From positions 4,581,001-4,645,000 of the forward strand of contig JAQPZY010001688.1 in assembly GCA_029931535.1 (NCBI GenBank): 64,000 nt of DNA, written 5' to 3'. A program made the position numbers and the translations under genes. A model generated the notes under the pieces. That model saw only the letters and a list, made by a program, of their open reading frames with translations, did no database searches and had not been told where the DNA came from. Below, one piece after another: positions 1 to 9,026 of this stretch. Source of the DNA: Margaritifera margaritifera. Its lineage: Eukaryota > Mollusca > Bivalvia > Unionida > Margaritiferidae. How positions within the stretch are numbered: position 1 is the stretch's first letter; each line of letters begins with the position of its first letter.

Positions 1-25
1 TATATGCAGAATACTCTTTCAGACG

Positions 26-103
<78 letters not shown>

Positions 104-129
104 GACTATCCTGAAGTGTGGGGAACATA
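1..129. repeat. Host flank and (CTAT)n microsatellite left of the Polinton
   Basis: Positions 7-29 match 22993-23015 on the other side of the Polinton with one mismatch and in the same orientation. A (CTAT)n tract fills roughly 28-103. Bases 125-129 (ACATA) repeat at 22961-22965 and are the likely target site duplication of the element. Confidence 0.8.
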
Positions 130-441
130 AGTAGTATATGTAAAGGCGGATCTCAGCACGACACATCCTCCCCTTGTTCAAATCCTAAGGTCCGGGTCCT
201 TCGGCCTCGTCCCTCCGGATTTTCACTTCGGTTCGGATATGTTATGCTGAGCTCACGCCTTTACATATACTACTATAAGATCGTAACCAATTTTGTCATC
301 TGCGCTGTTGAATAGCAAAATTATCTCCCCTCCCCCCCCCCCATAATATTGGTTTAGATAAAACTTATACTTATGATTAGATAAAAATGATGACCTTATA
401 GTATTGGTTTAGATAAAACTTATAGTATTGTTTAGATAAAA
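130..441. repeat. Left terminal inverted repeat of the Polinton
   Basis: It pairs with 22647-22960, including a C-run at about 330-342 that matches a G-run on the right. The outer ~145 bp is itself an imperfect palindrome: 130-148 is repeated inverted at 256-274, and the next ~25 bases also pair. The inner part holds several copies of the TTTAGATAAAACT motif (353-365, 408-420, partial at 431-441) that also lies upstream of internal genes. The open frames here are not genes. Confidence 0.92.
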
Positions 442-445
442 TTGA

Positions 446-3400
446 TTATTCTCCGAAAATTATATCAAGGATGTCTTCTGGTTCATTATCATCATGATCG
501 TATCCAAATGCTAATGTATTAATTCCATCATAACAAACTCTTTTATCATCAAAGTTACATAGACCAGCTTTATTGATCACATTTGTTTTAAGATTATGTT
601 TGGTTGAGTTTATAGTTGTCATGGAATCTAGATTATGTTCACCTTGAAGCGCATTAAGATAATCATCGAATGAGATATGTTTATTAACTACAGTTTTTAC
701 GATTCCTTTGACTTTTTTCTTTGTTTTATTATCATCTGTTATAATGCTATACATTTTAGCCCTTAATCCAACGAATTCTTTGATAGGTGTAAAGTTTGTT
801 TCATCTTTAAATTTACCAATTACCTTTTTATTCTCCTCACACTTAAAAGGACTATTGTTAGGGTAGTCTGATAGATCAAATAACGATTTGTTGTCGTAGA
901 TGTCCTGATATAAATCCTTAGTTTCAACGTAATAACAGAGCGAATCTGTATCGCTAACTAATAATTCTGAATTGGGATACTTTTGCTTGAAATAATCGTA
1001 ATGAAATTCATATATTAATATTTTTGATATATCTAGTATAGCGGATCCAACATATATTGGCTTATTAATTTTAGGTCAGTTTTACGTTTATGCACCGCGA
1101 CCAAGTTTTCTTTGAAAATTTTCATGAATACAAATGTGTCCTCTGCTAGGACTTTATCTCGTCGTTCTGGGTCATTGATAAGTTCTATATTTCTGCGCTT
1201 TCTGATATTCTCCATTGTCTTGCCGAATACCGAATTGTTCATCAACTTGAAGAAATCTTTTTCTGATTCTGTTGTTGCCGCTGTTCTTTTACTAGTATTA
1301 AAGTCGATATATTCTTTGAGCCAGCAATATTGCCGAAATTTTAATGCGCGATGTACATATGTTATTATAATACCGTGATCTACAGCCTGTTTTAACGCTC
1401 GATGGTGAATGACGTATCTGGTTTTGTTCATTAAGTTTGGAATAAGTTTATGCGCAACATTTTTTCCGAGATTATATTTTGTTTTTAGATCACGCTGTTC
1501 TTGGGATATTATATCATCTGTTATTAGTATTTGTTCCGCGCAGAAAGGATAATCATTATGTAATTTATGTAGATGGTTGGGATACATTAGATCGACTTCA
1601 ACGAAATACCCTGTATCTTCTGGGATATTTTTACTTGTTTCGGTTAAATATTGTTCACCTGTTATCCAGCGGAATTCATCGATGGGCATTGGTTGCGACA
1701 TTGCCCAACCATATAAATTGTTTTCGTCCAAGTATGTGATATAACTTGATGGATTACTTGGATCGTAGTTCTTTAAGTATTTGTTATTGGCGATCGCATG
1801 CTTTTTAGTGATGACACTTATTCCTCCACGTATTGATTTTTCTATAAAGTAAAACATAGTTGGATCCGTTAACAATTTTAGATTTACTTTGGTTAGTTTT
1901 AATGCGGCATCCCATGATAATCCTGGTGATGAATAATACCAACAAGGATCGAGTTTATAATAGTTTAGACATGTGGATCTGAATTCCTCGAAAATATCCG
2001 CGAGTAACAGAACGTCAGTCTTAAGATATATATCATGATAATCACCGAGCGTTTTACAATTTAATGTGGTCCAAACTTTATGCGCGTGTTGGTAATCTTT
2101 GTCGGATAACTTTTCCATTCTTAGTTGAGAATCAAAGTTTTCCTGTGGTGGAAGACATGTTTCATTGAATTTGTCCCAATTGTCCATGTACTCGTAAGGG
2201 TAAATTCCTTTTTGTTTTAGTATATTACTATTTTTATTAAAATGCTGCTCTAGATAAGTGAATTTACTGCAACCGCTTGCTAGTACATCTAATGGTGCAG
2301 GTTTAAACTGTAAGCTGTCAATGAATCGCAGAGGCCCTATTGTTACAGACATATATTTTTCATCTGTATTTGCTATGCAACTGATTTTTTTATCACGTAG
2401 GTTAATATTGTCAAAGGCTTCAACTATTATATGCGAATCATATCCACGTAAATAATGGAATATTTTTGGAATAAAATCCGGGCATTTGAATTGTAGATTA
2501 CATTTATCATGTGCTGGGCCACGATATTCTCCGGTAATATGACAATGATCTCTTACTTTATCATTATTTATAATCTGCTGTTGGCAAATATGACATATAT
2601 TTGATAGATTAAATTCTTCTTCTTGTTGCCGTGATAGTGGTACCATTTTTTTTGGTCGTTTGTACATTAATCGTATGTTATTTGCCTCTTCCATTAGGTT
2701 TGATAAGAGCCATTCCGTGGGATTATTGCCGCGATACAATTTAATATCTTTTGATAAACTTGGATTTGTACATATTACCTTATATGCAACGCCGCAGGGA
2801 ACATGATTTTATATTTCGGTGGTCGATGATATTTTTGGATTATTAGATGCTGTTGAAATGGGTACAAGTAATGATTCGATGTCCGCGTAAATTACAAAGG
2901 GTATTTTTAGTTGTTTATTGTAGTTTTTGAAACTTAATGATTCTTTTCCTTTTTCTGGGAGTGTTACCTTTTGAACTTCTATGCAATACTCGATGTGTTT
3001 GCTGAGCGCGTCCTGTGATTGACATCCGTGAAGACATTTGTAACAAAAATACATCTTAGATTTGTGTTTGTTATACTGCGATGCAACTAATCCATCAAAG
3101 TTTTTAATATAGCAATAATGTTCTTTGTAATAGAGCAGATTGATTGTATTCTGCGATGCTGTTTTACTTATTAACCGCGGATAATATTTTATTTTTTGGC
3201 CAGTTTCTTCGAGGCCAAATACATTAATGCTGATATTGTTGAGTTTCTCAAATTTTGGAATCTGTGATTCTGCAACAGGAAAATCGATACAAGTAAAATT
3301 TAATGAATTTTCATGTTTTTTATATTGTGATACTCTATTAGGATTTCTTTCAGGTGTGTACAGCGCTGAGAGAACAGTCCACTGAAAACATTTATTGTCA

Positions 3401-3942
3401 TCGTTTTTTACGTTTATAACACATCTACTGTTATTAGTTCTTTCGGATAGCTCCACATAAGATTTTCCTCGTAGTGGTGTAAATTTATGTGTGTGGAATA
3501 ACACGGACTGCACTTTTTGCAGTGTCCAGGCGGACCCTAACGAAATGTATTCTGCTATTTTATTTTCGAGTTCATTGAAAATTGTTTTTGTTATTATTTT
3601 ATTTAAATCTGAACCGAGAAGAGCGATCCTTGGTTTTGATGAAATATAAGCCTTAATTTCTTGTTTTTCATCACTCATCTCAAATGAATCAAATGATTGC
3701 AGTCTTGCTAATATTACCTTATATTGCACTAAAAATTTAATGCTTAAATGCCTGGATCGTTCTTGTATTATCGTTGGTGATATTATGTTGTATAATTCTG
3801 CTGGTGATAATGCCACAATATTATCTTCTAGATCAATTTGCCATGAATTATCAAATCCAGCAAACGCCGATGCAATCTTTTTAACTTGTGCTGATTTCCG
3901 CATCATTATTATATATATGATTTCTTTAATTGATTTTTCCAT
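446..3942 (-). pseudogene. polB: Protein-primed family B DNA polymerase (Polinton PolB), broken
   Basis: This enzyme replicates the element from a protein primer. Three frames read in order at 3942-2809, 2808-1033 and about 1070-446. Exonuclease motifs are YADIES (near 2889), GYDSHII (near 2460) and YLKTDVLLLAD (near 2030). The polymerase motifs are NNLYGWAM (near 1716), NNSVFGKTM (near 1215) and SDTDS (near 940-957). A cysteine/histidine cluster (CHICQ...DHCHITG) lies just after the exo I block. The first two frames are in the same register and are separated by one in-frame TAA at 2809-2811. The third needs a one-base shift near 1065-1070. The start at 3942 opens the long frame and is divergent from the HNH gene. 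The stop at 446 almost touches the terminal repeat. The catalytic residues are preserved, so inactivation looks recent. Confidence 0.93.
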
Positions 3943-4008
3943 TAATCATAAATCAACCGCGGGAGACGAAACAATCATTTAAACAATTAATTATGCTATA
4001 ATATAAAC
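3943..4008. promoter_or_regulatory. Divergent intergenic region between PolB and HNH genes
   Basis: This 66-bp AT-rich gap separates divergent starts and should contain both promoters. A TATAATATAA stretch sits about 10 bases before the HNH start codon at 4009. No other motif is recognisable. Confidence 0.4.
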
Positions 4009-4791
4009 ATGGAATATTCTAGAATGCCAGAATATGACGAACTTAATGCTATTTGCGCTCATCCTGAATTTGATGGATTTTATGGTATAATGACAGGTTT
4101 AGTTTCTTGTGATGATGATATTGATTTTGAAATTGTTACAACACCTGCTGGCTATAAAATTTTATGTGATGAGACAGAGATGTTTGTTAAAGATTTTATT
4201 TACACCTGCTTTGTTGGAGAAATTCCACTTGGGCAACGAGTTTATCACGTTAATAGTTCATTTCTTGATAATAATGTTGACAATCTCGGATTGCAAGATG
4301 AATATCAGCGGCATCCAGTTTACAAAAACTACGAAGCAAATGACCAAGGAATGATACGAAATGTGAGAACAAAGAATGCTGTTGGTTGTATAAATAATTC
4401 AGGTTATCTGATTGTTAATACAGGCCAAAAAACAGTTTACACACACAGATTTGTGTATGAAGTTTTCTGTGATATTATTCCACCAAATCTTGTAATAGAC
4501 CATCTTAATAATATTAAAACCGACAACAGGCTGGAAAACTTAGATTTAGTTTCCTCAAGAGAAAATACAATGAGAGGTAGCGGTGGTAGTGGAATTAATT
4601 TTCGTAAACCTGCTCGTCCGGTAACATCAACCGATTCGGAAACCGGAGAACAACTATCATTTAATTCCATAAGAGCTACAGCCAAACATTTTAATATTCA
4701 CCCACAATCTATAAAATATTCTGCAGACGGTACTACAAGATCAGCTTTTTCAAAAAGATTACAGCGTAAAATAAAATTTAAATATGTCTAA
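4009..4791 (+). CDS. HNH homing-type endonuclease with NUMOD domains
   Basis: The intact 260-residue frame resembles homing endonucleases of phages and giant viruses. Residues 104-118 (VYKNYEANDQGMIRN) look like NUMOD4, about 146-188 is an HNH_3 nuclease (H146; IDH at 163-165; DNRLENL near 172-178), and about 205-238 resembles the NUMOD1 helix-turn-helix. Residues 63-95 look like an older degenerate HNH copy: FVGEIPLGQ...VYHV...DNNVDNL lines up with the second HNH, with Tyr-His in place of Asp-His. Such enzymes cut DNA at a specific site and promote their own spread. The gene is free-standing, plus-strand, between minus-strand genes, and meets the next gene tail to tail with a 4-base overlap. 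It is intact although its neighbours are broken. The cleavage target is unknown. Confidence 0.82.
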   Translation: MEYSRMPEYDELNAICAHPEFDGFYGIMTGLVSCDDDIDFEIVTTPAGYKILCDETEMFVKDFIYTCFVGEIPLGQRVYHVNSSFLDNNVDNLGLQDEYQRHPVYKNYEANDQGMIRNVRTKNAVGCINNSGYLIVNTGQKTVYTHRFVYEVFCDIIPPNLVIDHLNNIKTDNRLENLDLVSSRENTMRGSGGSGINFRKPARPVTSTDSETGEQLSFNSIRATAKHFNIHPQSIKYSADGTTRSAFSKRLQRKIKFKYV

Positions 4792-5081
4792 CTCGTCTTA
4801 ATTATTCGAATCAAATCGTTCTTTGAAATACAATTATGTACATACGACATTATTACCTCAACGTTCCATTCCACGGTTACACTGCCATTTTCATTAAACA
4901 CTTTTAGTTCCTCAGGTGTCAATAAAATATTATTTTTTTCTGCTCCAATTTCATTACTTGATTTATTTATTCTGATTGCGACACTTCCTCGAGTATTATT
5001 ATTTGCGAAACAGTATTTTATTGCTCGCTCGAGATCGATCATATTTTCGATAAAACCTTTCGCGTGATATCTTACGGTCAT
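4788..5081 (-). CDS. Hypothetical 97-residue protein
   Basis: I do not recognise the family. The product is a small soluble-looking protein with no membrane segment, mixing predicted helix (DLERAIKYCF) and strand (GSVTVEWNVEVIM). It converges on the HNH gene with a 4-base overlap and shares its upstream region (5082-5182) with the divergent VLTF3-like gene. The frame is complete, and its base composition matches the rest of the element, so it is probably a real accessory gene. Confidence 0.5.
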   Translation of the reverse strand: MTVRYHAKGFIENMIDLERAIKYCFANNNTRGSVAIRINKSSNEIGAEKNNILLTPEELKVFNENGSVTVEWNVEVIMSYVHNCISKNDLIRIIKTS

Positions 5082-5182
5082 TTATTTATAGATTTTATAC
5101 GAAAATCAGCGATTATATATAATCGCATTGATAAAATCAATAATATAAAAATCACCCATTAAATAAATTTATAAATTATATA
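5082..5182. promoter_or_regulatory. Divergent promoter region with CGATTATATATAATCG palindrome
   Basis: The 16-base perfect palindrome at 5110-5125 lies between two divergent start codons and is followed by TTGATAAAATCAATAATATAA. Related palindromes with a TATATA or TTATAT core occur before the minor capsid gene, the 19249 gene and the 21333 gene, so this looks like a shared promoter or operator of the element. Confidence 0.5.
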
Positions 5183-5784
5183 ATGTTATCGAGATTAAAA
5201 TTACTTATTGATACCGTTGTCGTTGTTGATAACAACGATAACAACGCTGATGACAAACCTGCTGCCCACCGCAAATGTGTATTAACAACAGATGCCGTCG
5301 TTGATCAATCACGATCGATTGTTGATATTGTCAACGACGTTGTTAACGTTGTTATTAACAACGACAATATTGTCAAAGACAACGTTGACAATAATAATGA
5401 AATTCTACCGTATGATCCAGAACCTGGCGAGTTTATTGATGAATATGATGCAGTAATGGTTGTTGATCATCGTCCATATAATAATTTTAGAAAGAGAAGT
5501 TACTATAATGCGAAATATCACGTTGCAAAGAAAACTATCAAATTCAATTTTGCACCGGAAGAACGTGAGGAATTCCAACAAAGATTAAAAAACATTTAAA
5601 TACTCAAATTCCTGGTCGTAAAAAAAATATTAAATTTGATTATATTTTTGTTAAGATTTTTGAATTACTTAATATTGACGAGGACAGGCGTAAGGAATTA
5701 AGGAGTTTATGTAAACCTGTCAAATGCAGATACATTTTAAATAATTATCAAAAGATTTGCCAACAAATGCAATGGTTTGGTTGA
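5183..5784 (+). pseudogene. Probable VLTF3-like late transcription factor, frameshifted
   Basis: The first frame (5183-5599) has a low-complexity Asp/Asn/Val N-terminus made largely of short GTTGTC/GACAAC-type repeats, then a conserved-looking part from about residue 73. A one-base shift near 5590-5597 leads into a second frame ending at 5784 with PGRKKNIKFDYIFVK, FELLNID and NNYQKICQQMQW. This order (Arg/Lys-Asn before an aromatic Tyr-hydrophobic stretch, a LLxxD-like helix, a final K-I-C...W) is what I associate with the C-terminus of poxvirus-type VLTF3 factors, which drive late viral transcription. The assignment rests on motif order only. The gene converges on the integrase with an 18-base gap. 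Confidence 0.5.
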
Positions 5785-5801
5785 TTAATCTGAAAATTTG
5801 G

Positions 5802-6758
5802 TTAAACCAGATTCATTGATTGTGTTGGTATCCAACTATTAAAAGAATTACTGTATCCGCGCCATTTTACGAGAGATTTGTTGCCGCGTCGCTTTATTAC
5901 TTTTTCAATCACAAACACATCTTGATCTGTGCGTTGTAGTTCTTGCTCGTAAAAACTTCCTGTAATTGGCTCTTTGTTTTGATCTTGCAATTTGTATGTG
6001 ATGGGAATTGTTGATAATATCTCGCTAATAACAAATACTTCTTCGCTCCAGTTAGGCGTGAAACCTTTTTCAAATTGTTTTTTGGCGAGTGAAATTCGAA
6101 TGCGGTCACCAACATTAAATTTGTGTTTGCAATACAGATTCTCGCTTGCTAGCACTGGATTTGACAATACTTCGACAGGTGTTATTCCAATCGATCTATG
6201 TTTTGTGTTATTGTACTCGGAAACAATTTGTGGCAGGTGATCAATATATCTGTTTGTGTTGTTAGCGGTCATCCATTTGTACAATTTTTCTTTGATGGTT
6301 CGATTGAATCGCTCGACAATTACGCTTTTACCTTCATTGCCGGTCACATATTTTGTAATATTATGTTGTTTTAACCAATTTTCGATTTTTTTATTGTAAA
6401 ATTCTGAGCCATGATCTGTCCAAATTTTATTCGGTTGCCTCGCACTATCTGCGATAATTTTACTAAAAGCTGTTGTGATTGTGGCGCCCATTTTATTTTT
6501 TATTGGTGTGATAAAAGCGAAACGACTTTGAATGTCCACAACGGTTAATAAAAATTTGTTATTATCATTGTCGTTGGCCAGCGCAGACATATCCGCAAGA
6601 TCAACAGCCCATGTATCGTCTACAGCATTTACAACAACGCGCCGCCGTGGAAACTTTTTTTTTTTTGGCCTGTGGAGTTCAGTGGCTAATTGACTCAATC
6701 GACCATTACGTGTGATTATTAACAAGGAGTCGGGATTGTCCCAATCGGTCTTGACCAA
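5802..6758 (-). CDS. int: Retroviral-type (rve) integrase with chromodomain
   Basis: The 318-residue product would insert the element into host DNA. The DDE triad is D53 (WAVDLADM), D115 (WTDHGSEF) and E149 (IVERFNRTIKE). An SH3-like segment (FNVGDRIRIS, 214-223) follows, and a C-terminal chromodomain (281-312, VIEKVIKRRGN..LVKWRGY) probably steers integration to marked chromatin. The frame starts inside the end of the phospholipase frame (52-base overlap, other register). In many animal Polintons the phospholipase and integrase lie on one polypeptide, so the true N-terminus may be the upstream gene with a small indel near 6710-6760. The catalytic core is intact. Confidence 0.95.
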   Translation of the reverse strand: MVKTDWDNPDSLLIITRNGRLSQLATELHRPKKKKFPRRRVVVNAVDDTWAVDLADMSALANDNDNNKFLLTVVDIQSRFAFITPIKNKMGATITTAFSKIIADSARQPNKIWTDHGSEFYNKKIENWLKQHNITKYVTGNEGKSVIVERFNRTIKEKLYKWMTANNTNRYIDHLPQIVSEYNNTKHRSIGITPVEVLSNPVLASENLYCKHKFNVGDRIRISLAKKQFEKGFTPNWSEEVFVISEILSTIPITYKLQDQNKEPITGSFYEQELQRTDQDVFVIEKVIKRRGNKSLVKWRGYSNSFNSWIPTQSMNLV

Positions 6759-7206
6759 GACCTAGTTTATATTTTGCTCCAATTATGCCTTGCACAAATC
6801 GTCGATCAACTTTTTCTCTCATATTTTTTGGTTTTATATCTCGAAGTTCGTCTAGCATTTTTTTGTCACACATATGTTTGTTCCCTACATTATCGCGGTA
6901 ACATATGTCATGCCTCATAGCTGTAGCATCAACCTGATTATAAGGTTCTTGTCCTGGTAGTGGTTGATCATTGCTATCGAGTTGAGTATCTAATGGATTC
7001 CACGGCCCAGTATATTTATGTCCGGGTAAGGTCCAGCCGCCCTTTGGTCGCGGCAACTTTCCAATAAGATTATGTATGTCAATTGCGCCACCAATAAGTT
7101 TATTTCGTTTACATTTTTTGCAGTAAATATGTACCGCATTACCTTCCACACAAACACATTTTGTTGAATTACAATTGCAGCTCATTTTTATTATTATATT
7201 TTTCAT
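6706..7206 (-). CDS. Parvovirus-like phospholipase A2 domain protein
   Basis: This domain is expected to breach endosomal membranes during entry, as in parvovirus capsids. The Ca-binding loop YTGPWNPLD (65-73) is followed by the catalytic RHDICYRD (H99-D100) and a helix with C113 and D119. The N-terminus has Cys pairs (CNC...CVC...CKKC, 10-32) that could form a small zinc knuckle. The last residues (YKLGLGQ) resemble the linker that precedes the integrase in fused Polinton proteins, and the frame overlaps the integrase frame by 52 bases. It may be the N-terminal half of a frameshifted phospholipase-integrase fusion or a separate gene read by coupled translation. The stop at 6706 follows a short stretch out of register with the integrase. 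Confidence 0.88.
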   Translation of the reverse strand: MKNIIIKMSCNCNSTKCVCVEGNAVHIYCKKCKRNKLIGGAIDIHNLIGKLPRPKGGWTLPGHKYTGPWNPLDTQLDSNDQPLPGQEPYNQVDATAMRHDICYRDNVGNKHMCDKKMLDELRDIKPKNMREKVDRRFVQGIIGAKYKLGLGQDRLGQSRLLVNNHT

Positions 7207-7215
7207 AAAAACTGA

Positions 7216-7578
7216 TTACACAATTGTGGTCACTGGATAATCATAATCATCATCTGATGGATAATCGACTACTAGATAATTATCATTGCCAACGTGCGGT
7301 AAATTTTCCCCCGATTGAGATCTAATAAATGTACTTTTCTTTCGGCCACACACTTCGCATGTGCCTTTTATCATTGTTCTGTTATTTTTTGTTATTATTG
7401 TTTTCACATTATCGCTTTCTGTTCTAGTTTTACACTTGAGGCAATAAGTTAGCATTATTTGATTTGATTTTAGATAAAACTTACCCCGATCTTTTTTAAA
7501 AGATTGCGTTAACATTGTCAACGTTGTCTTTGACATCGTCAACGTTGTCTTTGACAACGATTGAACATTTTTAGACAA
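7216..7578 (-). CDS. DUF5679-like zinc-ribbon protein
   Basis: The core has two Cys pairs, C46-C49 (CLKCKT) and C74-C77 (CEVCGRKKSTF), separated by TIITKNNRTMIKGT, the pattern of the DUF5679 zinc ribbons seen in Polintons and some large DNA viruses; its role is unknown. The first ~40 residues are encoded by GTTGTC/GACAAC-type repeats and a linker and overlap the protease end. The likely true start is M42 at 7455: a TTTAGATAAAACT motif (7469-7481), seen upstream of other genes of the element, lies just before it. An acidic tail (DYPSDDDYDYP) ends the protein. Confidence 0.75.
   Translation of the reverse strand: MSKNVQSLSKTTLTMSKTTLTMLTQSFKKDRGKFYLKSNQIMLTYCLKCKTRTESDNVKTIITKNNRTMIKGTCEVCGRKKSTFIRSQSGENLPHVGNDNYLVVDYPSDDDYDYPVTTIV
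7469..7481 (-). promoter_or_regulatory. AGTTTTATCTAAA promoter-like motif before DUF5679 gene
   Basis: On the minus strand the motif reads AGTTTTATCTAAA and ends 13 bases before the ATG at 7455. The same 13-mer precedes the basic core-like gene and the capsid gene and is repeated in both terminal repeats. Confidence 0.5.
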
Positions 7579-8045
7579 ATTACATAATTGTTTAATGTCG
7601 GGTTTGGTTCAAATTGCAGAATAAAATCTAGAAATGATTTTCGCGCGTTCATCCATCTTATAAATACAACACAATAATAGCCGCATGTGTTTGTTCCCGT
7701 TGGTTGAATTTGCTTTGATGAGTAATTTATTGGTGTTTTTTTGTTGATCGCATTTTGCGATGTTGGAAAACTTTTAACATATTTTTTAATAACGTCACTA
7801 GGTGGAATACCATATGAATCAAAATAATTGTTGCCGTATAATGCGACCCAGTGTGTCCCAGATCCATCATTGAAATCTTGTATATTAATAATTAACGAAC
7901 CCATCCCGCGGGATGCTGATAGTGGAGATATATGATCCTTGCTGAAAACACCGTTAAAGTTTTTAATATTTTTTAAATGGTCCATGATTTCAAAGTTACT
8001 CAGCTGTGGTACGTTTCCACCATGTGATTGCATTGTCATCGCCAA
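7539..8045 (-). CDS. pro: Adenain-like cysteine protease
   Basis: The 168-residue protein matches the C5 (adenovirus-type) maturation proteases of Polintons, which cut capsid precursors. Catalytic residues visible are H65 in GTHWVALY, D76 in FDSYG, a Gln at 112-114 (oxyanion hole) and C121 in TNTCGYYC. The last ~12 residues read into the GTTGTC-type repeats shared with the next gene and are probably not conserved. The start at 8045 is preceded by a short Arg-rich gene 23 bases upstream. No lesion is seen in the catalytic region. Confidence 0.93.
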   Translation of the reverse strand: MAMTMQSHGGNVPQLSNFEIMDHLKNIKNFNGVFSKDHISPLSASRGMGSLIINIQDFNDGSGTHWVALYGNNYFDSYGIPPSDVIKKYVKSFPTSQNAINKKTPINYSSKQIQPTGTNTCGYYCVVFIRWMNARKSFLDFILQFEPNPTLNNYVICLKMFNRCQRQR

Positions 8046-8068
8046 TGTTGCTGATCGATTACGTTGAT

Positions 8069-8308
8069 TTACCTTCTTCTTCGTCGTCGTATCCCGTATC
8101 CTGCTCTTCTTGTTCCTGGTAGAGTTACTCCGAGACCTCTTCGAGCGGATCGGGATCGTCTTTTTTTAACACCTCGTCCGATGCCTAACATAGCTAACAA
8201 ATTTGGTAGAAGTGCACCTGCTGCTCCTGCTAACAATGGACCAATAAATCCACCTCGTCTTCTCATTCCGCCTGTGGAACGCCGTGGTCTTCTAATCATT
8301 TTATGCAA
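8069..8308 (-). CDS. Small Arg-rich, Gly-rich core-like protein (pX-like)
   Basis: The protein begins and ends with Arg clusters (RRPRRSTGGMRRRGG; IRRRRRR) and has a central hydrophobic Gly/Ala/Leu stretch (FIGPLLAGAAGALLPNLLAM). This layout resembles the adenovirus pX/mu core peptide and its proposed counterparts in adintoviruses: DNA condensation plus a membrane-active segment. M4 at 8299 is an alternative start. An AGTTTTATCTAAA motif lies at 8314-8326, just upstream on the minus strand. It is likely to be a substrate of the adjacent protease, by analogy. Confidence 0.6.
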   Translation of the reverse strand: MHKMIRRPRRSTGGMRRRGGFIGPLLAGAAGALLPNLLAMLGIGRGVKKRRSRSARRGLGVTLPGTRRAGYGIRRRRRR

Positions 8309-8432
8309 AATAGTTTAGATAAAACTAAACCCCAATCTTCGGCATTGTTAAAGACAATGTTATTGGAAGATCGCGTTGTCAATGGCGATGCTAATATTAT
8401 CGTTGACAATATTGATGCCAATGTTGACAACG
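8309..8432. promoter_or_regulatory. Spacer with TCTAAA motif and GTTGAC/GACAAC repeats
   Basis: The left end (8314-8326) is the promoter-like motif of the pX-like gene. The rest is made of short direct and inverted repeats (GTTGACAATATTGATG, GTTGACAACGTTAACAAC) of the kind scattered over the element. No frame is supported. Confidence 0.5.
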
Positions 8433-8906
8433 TTAACAACATCGTCTAATTCCAGATCCTTGTTTTTCATAAATGAATTTAGCAACTTTATTAAGCGCAT
8501 CCGGCGAGTTTAAAATGTTCTGCGCGGCTACAGTTGCCTCTTGCTGCTGTATTAATCTTTTGTGTATTGGAATCATAGAACTCATAATACTGTATAATGA
8601 TCCACCACGTCTAGATGGCCGCGATCGACTTGCAGTCGATTTCCGTCGACGTCGACGCGATCCATTGTAAATGGATTGTCCTGATCCACTTACTGCTTTG
8701 TTTGTTGCTCCAGATATTGCTCCAGATGCTGCTGTCATCCCTGGTGTTCCTAGTATCGGTAATATTTTTGGTAATAAAGTTTTAGCTGCTGCTGCGATGA
8801 CAGTACCAATTGATCTACCCGATCGACTTACAGTCGATTGGTGTCGTCTTGATCCCAATCGGTCTTTAGCCGGTCGCGGCCTTCTGTTATAGATTTTACG
8901 GGGCAT
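8433..8906 (-). CDS. Basic, Gly/Ala-rich virion-like protein
   Basis: I place the start at the ATG at 8906 (MPRKIYNRRP), because the 20 codons upstream translate the promoter-like repeat TTGATTTTTATCAACGC. The ~157-residue product has an Arg-rich N-terminus, a hydrophobic Ala/Leu/Gly segment (TVIAAAAKTLLPKILPILG), a second Arg/Ser cluster (GSRRRRRKS) and a helical C-terminus (QQQEATVAAQNILNS). It resembles an expanded version of the preceding pX-like protein, perhaps a paralogue or core protein. The frame is intact. No named family is assigned with confidence. Confidence 0.6.
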   Translation of the reverse strand: MPRKIYNRRPRPAKDRLGSRRHQSTVSRSGRSIGTVIAAAAKTLLPKILPILGTPGMTAASGAISGATNKAVSGSGQSIYNGSRRRRRKSTASRSRPSRRGGSLYSIMSSMIPIHKRLIQQQEATVAAQNILNSPDALNKVAKFIYEKQGSGIRRCC

Positions 8907-9026
8907 TATAATAATCGCGTTGATAAAAATCAATGCGTTGATAAAAATCAATGATATAATAAACATTTACACAAAAATCCTTTGCAGACATTCTACTGCA
9001 AACATTCGTTCGCCGAGTACAGCGGA
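8907..9026 (-). promoter_or_regulatory. Upstream region of the basic protein gene
   Basis: Two direct copies of TTGATTTTTATCAACGC and a TTTATTATATC stretch precede the ATG at 8906 on the minus strand. Similar GATAAAATCAA elements precede the genes at 5183, 19249 and 21333. Confidence 0.45.

Noticed and set aside
118..315. 65-residue frame in the left terminal repeat, also present at 22775-22969
   Set aside because: It lies in the foldback repeat, has no family resemblance and occurs only because the repeat is duplicated.
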